From Tragulus kanchil (Eukaryota > Chordata > Mammalia > Artiodactyla > Tragulidae), in the NCBI GenBank assembly GCA_022376925.1, contig JAIOJX010000004.1, forward strand, positions 120,367,123 through 120,431,122: 64,000 nucleotides of DNA. The letters are read 5' to 3'. The notes below the pieces were generated by a model. That model did not search any database, was not told where the DNA came from, and saw only the letters and a program-made list of their open reading frames with translations. Made by a program: the position numbers and the translations under genes. Position 1 is the stretch's first letter, and every line of letters starts with the position of its first letter. Of the stretch, positions 51,299-62,315 are shown one piece after another.

Positions 51299-53466
51299 TT
51301 TTATAGGGTAATTCTTAAATAGAAAGTGTTTTTCATTACATATCAAGCTTCGAGATGATGTTTATTCTTCATAAGTATTTTGCACTTTAATTGTAAAATA
51401 TTTTAAAATAACTTATAGCCAATAAGCACAAATAAAAATAAAAATAATTTAGTGGAACTGTGCATTTGATATGCATATCCATATATTAGGAATATCACAT
51501 TTTTCCAACACTACTAATTGAAATAATACAACATGTAAACAATAGATTTTCTTTACAAACAGTGCCATCAAAATCTACAGTTTGGTCAAACTTAATAAAA
51601 CATTCATATATTTGTAGGTTAATTTTCAGGAGAAGCTAAGGCTATCAAAAAGAAAAGGCGAGTAGATTTTGGAGAGTATGTACATATTCAGATGTTTTAG
51701 AAAAAGCAAAAGAATTCCTCTCAGGAGACTAATTATAAGGCTGAAAAATTGATCTCAAACTCAGAAAATTGTGGAAGGTGGAGATTTTTGGTGTTTTGGT
51801 TTCATTGTTACTGTGTGCTTGTTTTAATGTTTTTAATAAACTAAGAGCTGGGTTTTTAGACCATTGGTTGCAAAAAATTTTACAAAAAGATAAACCAGTG
51901 AACTACATTCAAGGAACAGCCATCAAGGGCTTTGCTGCTGTTCTTTGATATCTAAAGGTAGGAAATTGCAATGTACTCAACTCTTGGTTCCTTGGAAACG
52001 GGCAGCTGTAAGAAATACCTTAGGAAGTAAACTGTTCTTTGATATCTAAAGGTAGGAAATTGCAATGTACTCAACTCTTGGTTCTTTGGAAATGGGCAGA
52101 TGTAAGAAACACCTTAGGAAGTAAACATTTTAAAAAATACAGCACTGGTCTGTGTCAGCTAGCTGTGTAGGAGTCAATTCATAGAAAATACTGATATGCC
52201 AAAGCAATTTAACCTTAGTTCATTTGCATCATAGCAAGAATACCTGAATATGCCTTTCATATTATACCGTAATTCACATTTCAAATTCTAGACATATAAA
52301 ATTAATTATAGACATGTAACATGAGACACAGCAGGACAACTAGACTTTCATAAAATAGACGTGATTATTTAATCGCTAAGCCTTTTATAGGGTAATTCTT
52401 AAATAGAAAGTGTTTTTCATTACATATCAAGCTTCGAGATGATGTTTATTCTTCATAAGTATTTTGCACTTTAATTGTAAAATATTTTAAAATAACTTAT
52501 AGCCAATAAGCACAAATAAAAATAAAAATAATTTAGTGGAACTGTGCATTTGATATGCATATCCATATATTAGGAATATCACATTTTTCCAACACTACTA
52601 ATTGAAATAATACAACATGTAAACAATAGATTTTCTTTACAAACAGTGCCATCAAAATCTACAGTTTGGTCAAACTTAATAAAACATTCATATATTTGTA
52701 GGTTAATTTTCAGGAGAAGCTAAGGCTATCAAAAAGAAAAGGCGAGTAGATTTTGGAGAGTATGTACATATTCAGATGTTTTAGAAAAAGCAAAAGAATT
52801 CCTCTCAGGAGACTAATTATAAGGCTGAAAAATTGATCTCAAACTCAGAAAATTGTGGAAGGTGGAGATTTTTGGTGTTTTGGTTTCATTGTTACTGTGT
52901 GCTTGTTTTAATGTTTTTAATAAACTAAGAGCGGAGTTTATAGACCATTGGTTAAAAAAAATTTAACAAAAAGATAAACCAGTGAACTACATTCAAGGAA
53001 CAGCCATCAAGGGCTTTGCTGCTGTTCTTTGATATCTAAAGGTAGGAAATTGCAATGTACTCAACTCTTGGTTCCTTGGAAACGGGCAGCTGTAAGAAAT
53101 ACCTTAGGAAGTAAACTGTTCTTTGATATCTAAAGGTAGGAAATTGCAATGTACTCAACTCTTGGTTCTTTGGAAATGGGCAGATGTAAGAAACACCTTA
53201 GGAAGTAAACATTTTAAAAAATACAGCACTGGTCTGTGTCAGCTAGCTGTGTAGGAGTCAATTCATAGAAAATACTGATATGCCAAAGCAATTTAACCTT
53301 AGTTCATTTGCATCATAGCAAGAATACCTGAATATGCCTTTCATATTATACCGTAATTCACATTTCAAATTCTAGACATATAAAATTAATTATAGACATG
53401 TAACATGAGACACAGCAGGACAACTAGACTTTCATAAAATAGACGTGATTATTTAATCGCTAAGCC
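51299..53466. repeat. Tandem duplication D16, unit 1084 bp
   Basis: Copy A 51299-52382 recurs as copy B 52383-53466, sharing TTTT at the join, which falls in the first bases of an antisense Bov SINE. A cluster of changes lies mid-unit: GAGCTGGGTTTTTAGACC versus GAGCGGAGTTTATAGACC, and TTGCAAAAAATTTTAC versus TTAAAAAAAATTTAAC. Confidence 0.97.
51941..52128. repeat. Diverged 94-bp direct repeat pair
   Basis: TTCTTTGATATCTAAAGGTA starts at 51941 and again at 52035. The two copies differ at several bases (CCTTGGAAACGGGCAGC versus CTTTGGAAATGGGCAGA). The pair is reproduced with the same differences inside D16 copy B (from about 53025), so it is older than D16. Confidence 0.95.
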
Positions 53467-53654
53467 TTTTCTGACTCTTGCTACCATATGGCCTGTACCC
53501 TGCCAGGCTCTTCTCTTCATGGGAATTTCCCAGACAAAAATACTGGAGTGGCTTGCCATTTCCTTCTTCAGGGGATCTTCTCAACCCAGGAATCAAATCG
53601 TGGTCTCTTGTTTTGTGGATAGATTCTTCACTGACAAAGTTACGAGGAAAGCCA
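53455..53654 (-). repeat. Bov-tA-type SINE, antisense
   Basis: TTTTCTGACTCTTGCTACC, CAAAAATACTGGAGTGGCTT and GGGATCTTCTCAACCCAGGA appear in order. Its start lies within the D16 join. Confidence 0.88.
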
Positions 53655-55404
53655 AAACAGATATAATATACTGCTAAGTTTTTGTTGTTTGGTGGATTTA
53701 GATTGTATTTTCCTTTTATACTCCCTGTAGTTAAAAAAAAAACAACAACAACAAAACCCCACTTCTTTTCCATTAGTTAATAGGCTATTGAAAAAGAAAT
53801 ATTGTTTTTTCCCTTGTAGTTAAATACAAAAAGCATGTGAGATATTTTAGGTTCATGTGGTGAACAGATTTAGGTGCTTCTGAACTCTCTTTAGGGAGTA
53901 GATCCTATTAAAATTTGTGCTCCCATGAAGAGAATGGGGAGCTTTATATACCCTCTCATTCTCATTTGCTTCACAATCCATTTGTTTGTGTGGTGCCAAA
54001 TTAATAGTCCTTAAAGGAAAGTGGAGCAGGAAGGCATTCAGAATACAAGTAAATATTACAGTATAAGATTTACACCCAGTAGATCCATCACACTTTTTAT
54101 TCTAAACAAGTTTTCACTTTTTAAACAGTTACATAAAATTAACTGTAGGGAGAGATGAAGTCACTCTTAGATGAGAAGGAATGGAAGAATCAGGTTCAGG
54201 AAAGTAAATGTCTGTTACTTTTTATTTCATTCTTACAGAATCACAGCAACACTCTTCCTCCTTCATTTTTGCTTACACATCAAGTTCCAAGTCCTAGTTT
54301 GTCATGTACTTTGTGTGTGATCCTTCTGCCATTTCCAAGCATAGGCCTACTTCAAGTCATCATTATTTCATATTTAAATTATAGGTAAAATCTGCCAGCC
54401 TCTCCTTCTCTCTTGGCATACTTCCATATCCTCCTGCTGCTAAAATCTCTTAATCAATTCATGAATTGTCAACAAAAAAAAATCATTTTTCCAGTCTAGA
54501 ATCACAGTGATTCTGATTCATTTCAAATTCTATAGCATGGAATTGATTCAAAGCTGTGCCCCAAATGCTGCAGACAAGTCATGCCTTACTGGTCTATTAC
54601 TTAGCCCTTTATGTGCTTAGTTCTTCTTTTGCTCTGACTTACATAGAATTAGAATATTCTCTTCTCTAAATACGCTTTCACCTGGCTTTTTCTTTTCATC
54701 ACTACCATCTTTATATGAAATATCTTTTGCCATATTCTCACCTAAATTTAAAAAACACTCTGTAGTGCTGGAAGATATTGCTTGACATCATTTCTAGTGT
54801 GTTTCCAGAAATTAACATGTGTCATTTATCTCCAGAGATTTAATGCATGATTTTTGAGTTTATCAAATGAACCAATAATTGGATTACTTAGTTTTAAATG
54901 AAATGTCACTCAGAGACTGTTAATTATTATTATGTGAATATATATGGTGTAAGTGCTTTATTGTGTGCTGCACAAGGTAAAAAGGTACAAGCTGTTAATT
55001 GTTATTATACATCACTATATTTGAATTAATGGTAATAATCTCATGCTCTTCTCATGAACAAGGGCCAAGAAAATCACCATGCATGCATTATTGATTACTC
55101 ACTGTGTGCAAGGAATTAATATGCTAGTAATTATAATAAAGTGCCAGTGCCATCTTCCCTGATTTCATTGTTTACATACTGAACACCCAAACTAAAGACT
55201 GTTAATGAGGACTATAAGCAATGACTACTTATTAAAAACATCTTTTATCATTAGTGATGATGCAGATAATATCCTATGAGTAACATGTCTACCACATATA
55301 TGTGTATATCTGCAAATATAATATATACTTTATATTAATATATATAAAATATGCACAGTATTTTAAGAATAACTATGTTTTCCATGATAAATCGTAGCAA
55401 TAGA

Positions 55405-55790
55405 GGGCTTCCCTAGTGGCTCAGTGTTGAAGAGTCAAGTTGCCATTGCAAGAGACATGGGTTCAATCCCTGATCCAGGAAGATCTCACATGTCATTGGG
55501 GAACTAAGCCCATGCACCACAACTTTTTTTTTTTTTGCATCACAACTATTGAGCGTGTGCTCACTCTAGAGCCAGAGAGCTGCAACTACTGAGCCCACAT
55601 GCTGCAACTGCTAAAGCCTGTGTATCCTAGAGCCTATGCTCTGCAACAGAAGACCCATCACAATGAGAAGCCTATGCACCAATGCACAATGAGAAGCCTA
55701 GAGAGTAGCCCTCACTTACCACAATTAGAAAAAAAAAAGTCTGCACAGGAACAAAGATTCAGCATAACCAATAAATAAATAAATAAGCAT
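55405..55790 (+). repeat. Old CHR-2-type SINE, sense, with internal T12 insert
   Basis: GGGCTTCCCTAGTGGCTCAG, GGGGAACTAAGCCCATGCAC, then repeated CAACTACTGAGCCCACATGC-type units and an (AATA)n tail ending near 55784. A T-run (about 55524-55535) breaks the body and is flanked by CACCACAACT / GCATCACAACT, which looks like a small imperfect duplication. The D17 twin lacks the first ~40 bp (56513-56858). Confidence 0.9.
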
Positions 55791-57609
55791 TATATATATA
55801 TAAAAGAAATTACTATATTCTTCTGTGTATTTATTAATAACTACTGTGTTTTTACTAATAAATACAATAAGTGTATTTATTATTGAAGGCCTAAAATACT
55901 GACACTACATTCTATATTTGAATAAATTGTCAACATTGCCCGTGATACACAAGTGAAATATAAAATGTTAAGGTTTATTAAGGAAAACAAATTCCCAAAT
56001 GCGGTTTATAATATAGCTTAATAGTAATTGTAATTTAACAATAGCATTCTGTTTTCATCTTATTAGTGAAAGTGATATTTCCCCAAAATCTTTGGAAAAT
56101 TTTGAAAAATTTGTTTATAAAGAGTTGGTTATTATCCATATAACTTTTTATTCTGAACCTTAGATGACTTACTCAGAAGATAAATATTATTTTCCTAATT
56201 TCTATAGAAGTCATTAACACTTGGTTTCTTGGTGTATTTTTTTTTAATGGAGCAGTTAATATAGTTAACTCAATCACAGTTCTATTTTTTTTATTCTTTT
56301 GAAGTAAATCAGATTTTTATGAAGTACTTTTTTGTGGAGGGGGGGGCACTTCTATTGGTTTTTCATTTATCTATTTTCATCCATCTTTGTTCTTTGGACC
56401 GTTTGGGCCTCCCATCGCAGTGGCCTCTGTTGTCGCAGAGAACTGGCTCCCAGGCGCATGAGCTCCAGAGCTCCAGCTCGGTAATTGGACACATCGGTCC
56501 AGCCGCTCCCCATGCAAGAGACATGGGTTCAATCCCTGATCCAGGAAGATCTCACATGTCATTGGGGAACTAAGCCCATGCACCACAACTTTTTTTTTTT
56601 TTGCATCACAACTATTGAGCGTGTGCTCACTCTAGAGCCAGAGAGCTGCAACTACTGAGCCCACATGCTGCAACTGCTAAAGCCTGTGTATCCTAGAGCC
56701 TATGCTCTGCAACAGAAGACCCATCACAATGAGAAGCCTATGCACCAATGCACAATGAGAAGCCTAGAGAGTAGCCCTCACTTACCACAATTAGAAAAAA
56801 AAAAGTCTGCACAGGAACAAAGATTCAGCATAACCAATAAATAAATAAATAAGCATTATATATATATAAAAGAAATTACTATATTCTTCTGTGTATTTAT
56901 TAATAACTACTGTGTTTTTACTAATAAATACAATAAGTGTATTTATTATTGAAGGCCTAAAATACTGACACTACATTCTATATTTGAATAAATTGTCAAC
57001 ATTGCCCGTGATACACAAGTGAAATATAAAATGTTAAGGTTTATTAAGGAAAACAAATTCCCAAATGCGGTTTATAATATAGCTTAATAGTAATTGTAAT
57101 TTAACAATAGCATTCTGTTTTCATCTTATTAGTGAAAGTGATATTTCCCCAAAATCTTTGGAAAATTTTGAAAAATTTGTTTATAAAGAGTTGGTTATTA
57201 TCCATATAACTTTTTATTCTGAACCTTAGATGACTTACTCAGAAGATAAATATTATTTTCCTAATTTCTATAGAAGTCATTAACACTTGGTTTCTTGGTG
57301 TATTTTTTTTTAATGGAGCAGTTAATATAGTTAACTCAATCACAGTTCTATTTTTTTTATTCTTTTGAAGTAAATCAGATTTTTATGAAGTACTTTTTTG
57401 TGGAGGGGGTGTGGGGAAGGTTGGGGAGGGAGGGGGGTGAGTGGGCCACTTCTATTGGTTTTTCATTTATCTATTTTCATCCATCTTTGTTCTTTGGACC
57501 GTTTGGGCCTCCCATCGCAGTGGCCTCTGTTGTCGCAGAGAACTGGCTCCCAGGCGCATGAGCTCCAGAGCTCCAGCTCGGTAATTGGACACATCGGTCC
57601 AGCCGCTCC
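55447..57609. repeat. Tandem duplication D17, SINE-to-SINE junction
   Basis: Copy A 55447-56509 recurs as copy B 56513-57609. The join fuses a truncated antisense young CHR-2 (ending AGCCGCTCC) to the middle of the old sense CHR-2 (TGCAAGAGACATGG). Copy A lacks about 35 bp of the G-rich tract after GTGGAGG that copy B retains (57402-57444). Confidence 0.97.
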
Positions 57610-57702
57610 ACGGCACGTGGGATCTTCCCAGGCCAGGGATCGAACCGGCGCCCCTTGCACTGCAAGGCAGTGTCCTTACCCACTGGACCACCAGGGAAGC
57701 CC
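57399..57702 (-). repeat. Young CHR-2-type SINE, antisense, 15-bp TSD
   Basis: TATGAAGTACTTTTT occurs exactly at 57384-57398 and 57703-57717. Between them lie the G-rich tract, GGCCTCCCATCGCAGTGGCC, a reverse B box and the head ACCACCAGGGAAGCCC. The partial twin at about 56333-56509 in D17 copy A stops at the join. Confidence 0.93.
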
Positions 57703-58375
57703 TATGAAGTACTTTTTATAAGCAATCAAGTTGGCAAGATCAGGGAAAAATATGGGATTGACATAGTTCTCACTCTCCAAGAAGTTCAACTGAGAAGAAA
57801 AGAGAAAGATAAAAATACATAATTTAAAGAATATCCCAGAAGAGTAGTGCAGCATATTTTGGAGTCTTGCATTCAGAAACTCCTTAGTCAGCCTCTATCA
57901 TGGGCCAGACCCTGGGATAAGTCCAGGGCCATGATGGTGAGCAACTGAGACAGGAGCAGAAGATGTAGTGTGGATGTATTAGCCAGTGAGTGTTTTACCA
58001 GTGAAAATTGTCATAGCTATCCTGAGGAAATATTGCCACAGAAGAGCTGTTTTTTGAAGGATGAACAAATTTTAAATCTCTAGAAAGAGAGCAGGAGAGA
58101 TTCCCAGACACACAGAATACAGTGAAGATTCGTTAAGAGGGATTCTGATTTAGGAGCGTCTTCAGGCTGTTTGGGAGTGAGGAGGACTCTTCAGTGGAGA
58201 GTTGTGCAGAAGGACAGAGATAAACTTAGACAAGGTAGAAAAGTAGGCTGAGGCTTGATTGTGGGGGGCCTTGAATGCTGATCTGAAGGAAACTGAGTTT
58301 AGGAGATAGTCACTGAAAGATTTTATGTCTTTTTCTTAAACCGCCTGCAGTAAGCAATGCCTAGTCCCTGTTTGG

Positions 58376-58580
58376 GTGCTTCCTTGGTGGCTCAGGTGGT
58401 AAAGAATCTGCTTACAATACAAGAGACCCAGGTTCCATCCCTGGGTCAGGAACATCCCTGGCGAAGGGAATAGTGACTCACTCCAGTATTCTTGCCGGGA
58501 GAATCCTATGGACACAGGAGCTTGGTAGACTACAGTCCATGAGGTTGCAGAGTCAGACACAACTGAGAGCCTAACTCTTT
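58376..58580 (+). repeat. Bov-tA-type SINE, sense
   Basis: TTCCTTGGTGGCTCAGGTGG, CCCAGGTTCCATCCCTGGGT and TACAGTCCATGAGGTTGCAG appear in order. The D18 twin begins at 59483 and lacks the first few bases. Confidence 0.92.
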
Positions 58581-58862
58581 AATGTCAGTCCCTGTTTGAG
58601 CACGATATTTCTTAACGTCTCCTCAGTGCAAAGTTGCTGCAAGTTAACTGAGGAAATTTGTGCGTGGCAAAGTCATCAAAGAGGTGGAATAGTTGATTGA
58701 TACATGTCTTTTCAAGTTGATAAGTTATGTCAAGTGAAAGGATAATTTGCTTACATTAGAAGGTTTTCTGGAAATATTTGAGTAGTTTAAAAAGTGAATG
58801 TAAGCCTCCATCCCTCCCCACCCGGCCTGCAACAATGTGAATATATTTAGTGCCACTGTAAG

Positions 58863-59050
58863 TGTTAGTGGCTCAATCATGTCTGATTCTTTGCAATCCC
58901 ACAGACTGTAGGGTCCATGGAATTCTCCAGGCAAGAATACTGGAGTGGGTTGCCATTCCCTTCTCCAGGGGATCTTCCCAACCCAGGGACCAAACACTGG
59001 TCTCCTGCATTGCAGGCAGATTCTTTACTTTCTGAGCCATCAGGCAAGCC
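58863..59050 (-). repeat. Bov-tA-type SINE, antisense
   Basis: AATCATGTCTGATTCTTTGC, GGCAAGAATACTGGAGTGGG and GAGCCATCAGGCAAGCCC appear in order. The D18 twin is at 59964-60151. Confidence 0.92.
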
Positions 59051-59192
59051 CTAGTGCCATTGAAGTGCACAGTTTCGTATGGTTAAAATTTATATTATGT
59101 GACTTTTACCACAATAAAAACATTTTTTTCGAAAAAAAAGTGAGCTTAAAAAATCTTTACAACTATTAGACTTTTTGCCTTTTTAGCTCATA

Positions 59193-59212
59193 CCATATAT
59201 ATATATATATAT
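59193..59212. repeat. (TA)n microsatellite
   Basis: A TA run just after AGCTCATACCA. The D18 twin near 60295-60313 is one unit longer. Confidence 0.85.
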
Positions 59213-60439
59213 CTCAAACTGATAAGGAAACTGTCTACACATAGATATCCGTGGTAATAATTATTTCATAATTGTAAATTAGAATGTGTACATTAAGTCC
59301 CTTGCTTTTAAACAATAGTTGTAGAAACACGTGGATATCTATGCAGACGGTTGCCAAAATTTGACCTCTGTTTACCGGCACCAAATGGAAACTCAGAGAC
59401 AGAGTTTTGGGTAAAGTAGACAAAAGTAGCTTTACTCCTTTGTCAGACAAAGGGGCCATAGCAGGCTAATAAGGAAACTAAATCCTTGGTGGCTCAGGTG
59501 GTAAAGAATCTGCTTACAATACAAGAGACCCAGGTTCCATCCCTGGGTCAGGAACATCCTGGCGAAGGGAATAGTGACTCACTCCAGTATTCTTGCCGGA
59601 GAATCCTATGGACACAGGAGCTTGGTAGACTACAGTCCATGGGGTTGCAGAGTCAGACACAACTGAGAGCCTAACTCTTTAATGTCAGTCCCTGTTTGAG
59701 CACGATATTTCTTAACGTCTCCTCAGTGCAAAGTTGCTGCAAGTTAACTGAGGAAATTTGTGCGTGGCAAAGTCATCAAAGAGGTGGAATAGTTGATTGA
59801 TACATGTCTTTTCAAGTTGATAAGTTATGTCAAGTGAAAGGATAATTTGCTTACATTAGAAGGTTTTCTGGAAATATTTGAGTAGTTTAAAAAGTGAATG
59901 TAAGCCTCCATCCCTCCCCACCCGGCCTGCAACAATGTGAATATATTTAGTGCCACTGTAAGTGTTAGTGGCTCAATCATGTCTGATTCTTTGCAATCCC
60001 ACAGACTGTAGGGTCCATGGAATTCTCCAGGCAAGAATACTGGAGTGGGTTGCCATTCCCTTCTCCAGGGGATCTTCCCAACCCAGGGACCAAACACTGG
60101 TCTCCTGCATTGCAGGCAGATTCTTTACTTTCTGAGCCATCAGGCAAGCCCTAGTGCCATTGAAGTGCACAGTTTCGTATGGTTAAAATTTATATTATGT
60201 GACTTTTACCACAATAAAAACATTTTTTTCGAAAAAAAAGTGAGCTTAAAAAATCTTTACAACTATTAGACTTTTTGCCTTTTTAGCTCATACCATATAT
60301 ATATATATATATATCTCAAACTGATAAGGAAACTGTCTACACATAGATATCCGTGGTAATAATTATTTCATAATTGTAAATTAGAATGTGTACATTAAGT
60401 CCCTTGCTTTTAAACAATAGTTGTAGAAACACGTGGATA

Positions 60440-60835
60440 TCTATGCAGTACGGTTGCCAAAATTTGACCTCTGTTTACCGGCACCAAATGGAAACTCAGA
60501 GACAGAGTTTTGGGTAAAGTAGACAAAAGTAGCTTTTACTCCTTTGTCAGACAAAAGGGGCCATAGCAGGCTAATGCCATCAAGACTGACCCAACCTGGA
60601 GGGGGCGCTAAGGAGTCTTACAGTGTTCAAGCAGCAAGGTGTGATCAGCTTGTGGACATTTTTCTGATTGGTTGGTAATGAAGTAATTGGGAGTTAGCAT
60701 CATCAACCTTGTACTTTCAATGGGTCTACAGTCTACTTGTTGTGGGCAGCATACAGTTATCTTCTTCCACCTGCTGGGGATTTCAATATCTGCAAATAAT
60801 GCAAAGGACATGACACCAATTAATTATAATCCTTG
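60440..60835 (-). mobile_element. Candidate old LTR, antisense
   Basis: GAAACTCAGAGACAGAGTTT, AAAAGTAGCTTTTACTCC, TTCTGATTGGTTGGTAATGA and ATCTTCTTCCACCTGCTGGG recall an antisense LTR found in cattle and pig genomes. The family cannot be named, and ends are uncertain. Its first ~130 bp are also in D18 copy A (59345-59470). Confidence 0.4.
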
Positions 60836-61596
60836 AGGGAGAACTAAAGGTCCTTGACTTTGTTTAATGACTAGAATATTGTTGTTTTGTCTTGCTTGAC
60901 TGTTTTTCTTTCTCTGCATTTTTTCTGTTCTCTGATTAAATGTATTCTTTAATTAAAATTTTTCTACAAACAAAAGACAGGCAAACATAGGGAAGGGTTT
61001 ATTCATAAGGTCTTACTTGGTTATAGTATATTTTTCACAACATACTATTTGGGGTTTTTTTTGTTTAACTTTATGGAAAGGTTAATAAGCTATATATCTT
61101 GTGAAATATGCTTCCTTTATTCATTCTTTTATTGACATACCCATCCCTGCCATAGCATGTTACTGTAACTCACTTATTTTCAATGCAGTATAATATTCCA
61201 CAACATACATGTACTATTTCTAGTTCTTTCCCATTAAAAGCCATTCTGCTGTGAACATTCTTCTTTACACACTTATCTGTGAAGGAGTTCCTCTTGGATA
61301 TCTAATTATAAGTAGAACCGATAAATTGTAAGATAAGTAATCACATGAATTAAGTTAGCTGTCACATCTGGAATTAGAAATTAGAACCATGTGTGGTTTT
61401 AGCACAGTCCTCATAAATTTTGAGAGAATAAGGAATACAGGATAAGGAAAGGGGAAGCAAGTGTTTACTGGGCCACCGACTAGAACTCTAACCTGAGTTA
61501 TCCAGGACTACATGATTTGTATGTAATTTGCTTATTTTCTGAGTTAGAGAAACATAGATTTTATGTTACAGAAACATAAGAGACAAATTTGAGCAA

Positions 61597-61781
61597 GCTC
61601 TACCATGGCTCAGTGGTAAAGAATCTGCTTGCAATGCGGGAGACCCAGGTTCAACCCCTGGGTTGGGAAGATCCCCTGGAGAAGGGAATGGCTGCCCACT
61701 CCAGTATTCTTGCCTGGAGAATTACATAGACAGAGAGCCTAGTGGGCTACAGTCCATGGGGTCGCAAAGAGTAGGACCTTA
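61597..61781 (+). repeat. Bov-tA-type SINE, sense
   Basis: ATGGCTCAGTGGTAAAGAAT, GACCCAGGTTCAACCCCTGG and TACAGTCCATGGGGTCGCAA appear in order. It is one of the less diverged Bov SINEs here. Confidence 0.93.
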
Positions 61782-62315
61782 TTCAGATTACTTAGCATGC
61801 ACCATGTAGGTATAAATGTAGGTATCCAAGGCTGCATGGCCACTCCCATGATGTTATCAGTTTCCAGCCTCCATCTACCATAGAGTAAAATTGCTATCAT
61901 CACTCTTGGCATGACTTCCTTACCCCAGCCATCAATCCACATTTCAGGCAAGAAGAAGGAAAAGGGCAAAGGGAAGAAAGGGAAAAAACTCCAATTGAGA
62001 TGGCCTTTTAGGTTACCAGAAACTCTTCCCAGTAACTTGGCCTTTCACCTTATTGACCAGTATTGAATAACTTGTCTGCCCCTTCCTTCCCCAAGAAGTA
62101 TAAATAATGTCTTTATTAAGCTAGGCATATTGTTACCCCAGATCACATGGGGTTCTGTAGGGAAAAGGGGATGGATATTGATAAAGTGATCAACAGTGTG
62201 TCTCAGGATGCAAAAGAGGTATAAAATAGGCACACGCAATCATATCATCAAATTCTATGTCTAGAATAAGAGAAAGACAAAATTCAAGAGGCAAAACTAA
62301 CATTTTCATCCCAGA

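Larger units (their letters stand above)
58381..60575. repeat. Tandem duplication D18, unit ~1.09 kb with 12-bp spacer
   Basis: Copy A 58381-59470 recurs as copy B 59483-60575, offset 1102. The 12-bp spacer is AAGGAAACTAAA. The start is inside a Bov SINE. Differences are single-base indels near CATCCCTGGC and GCCGGGAG, TA run length, CAGACGG versus CAGTACGG, and T/A runs near 60535-60556. Confidence 0.97.
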
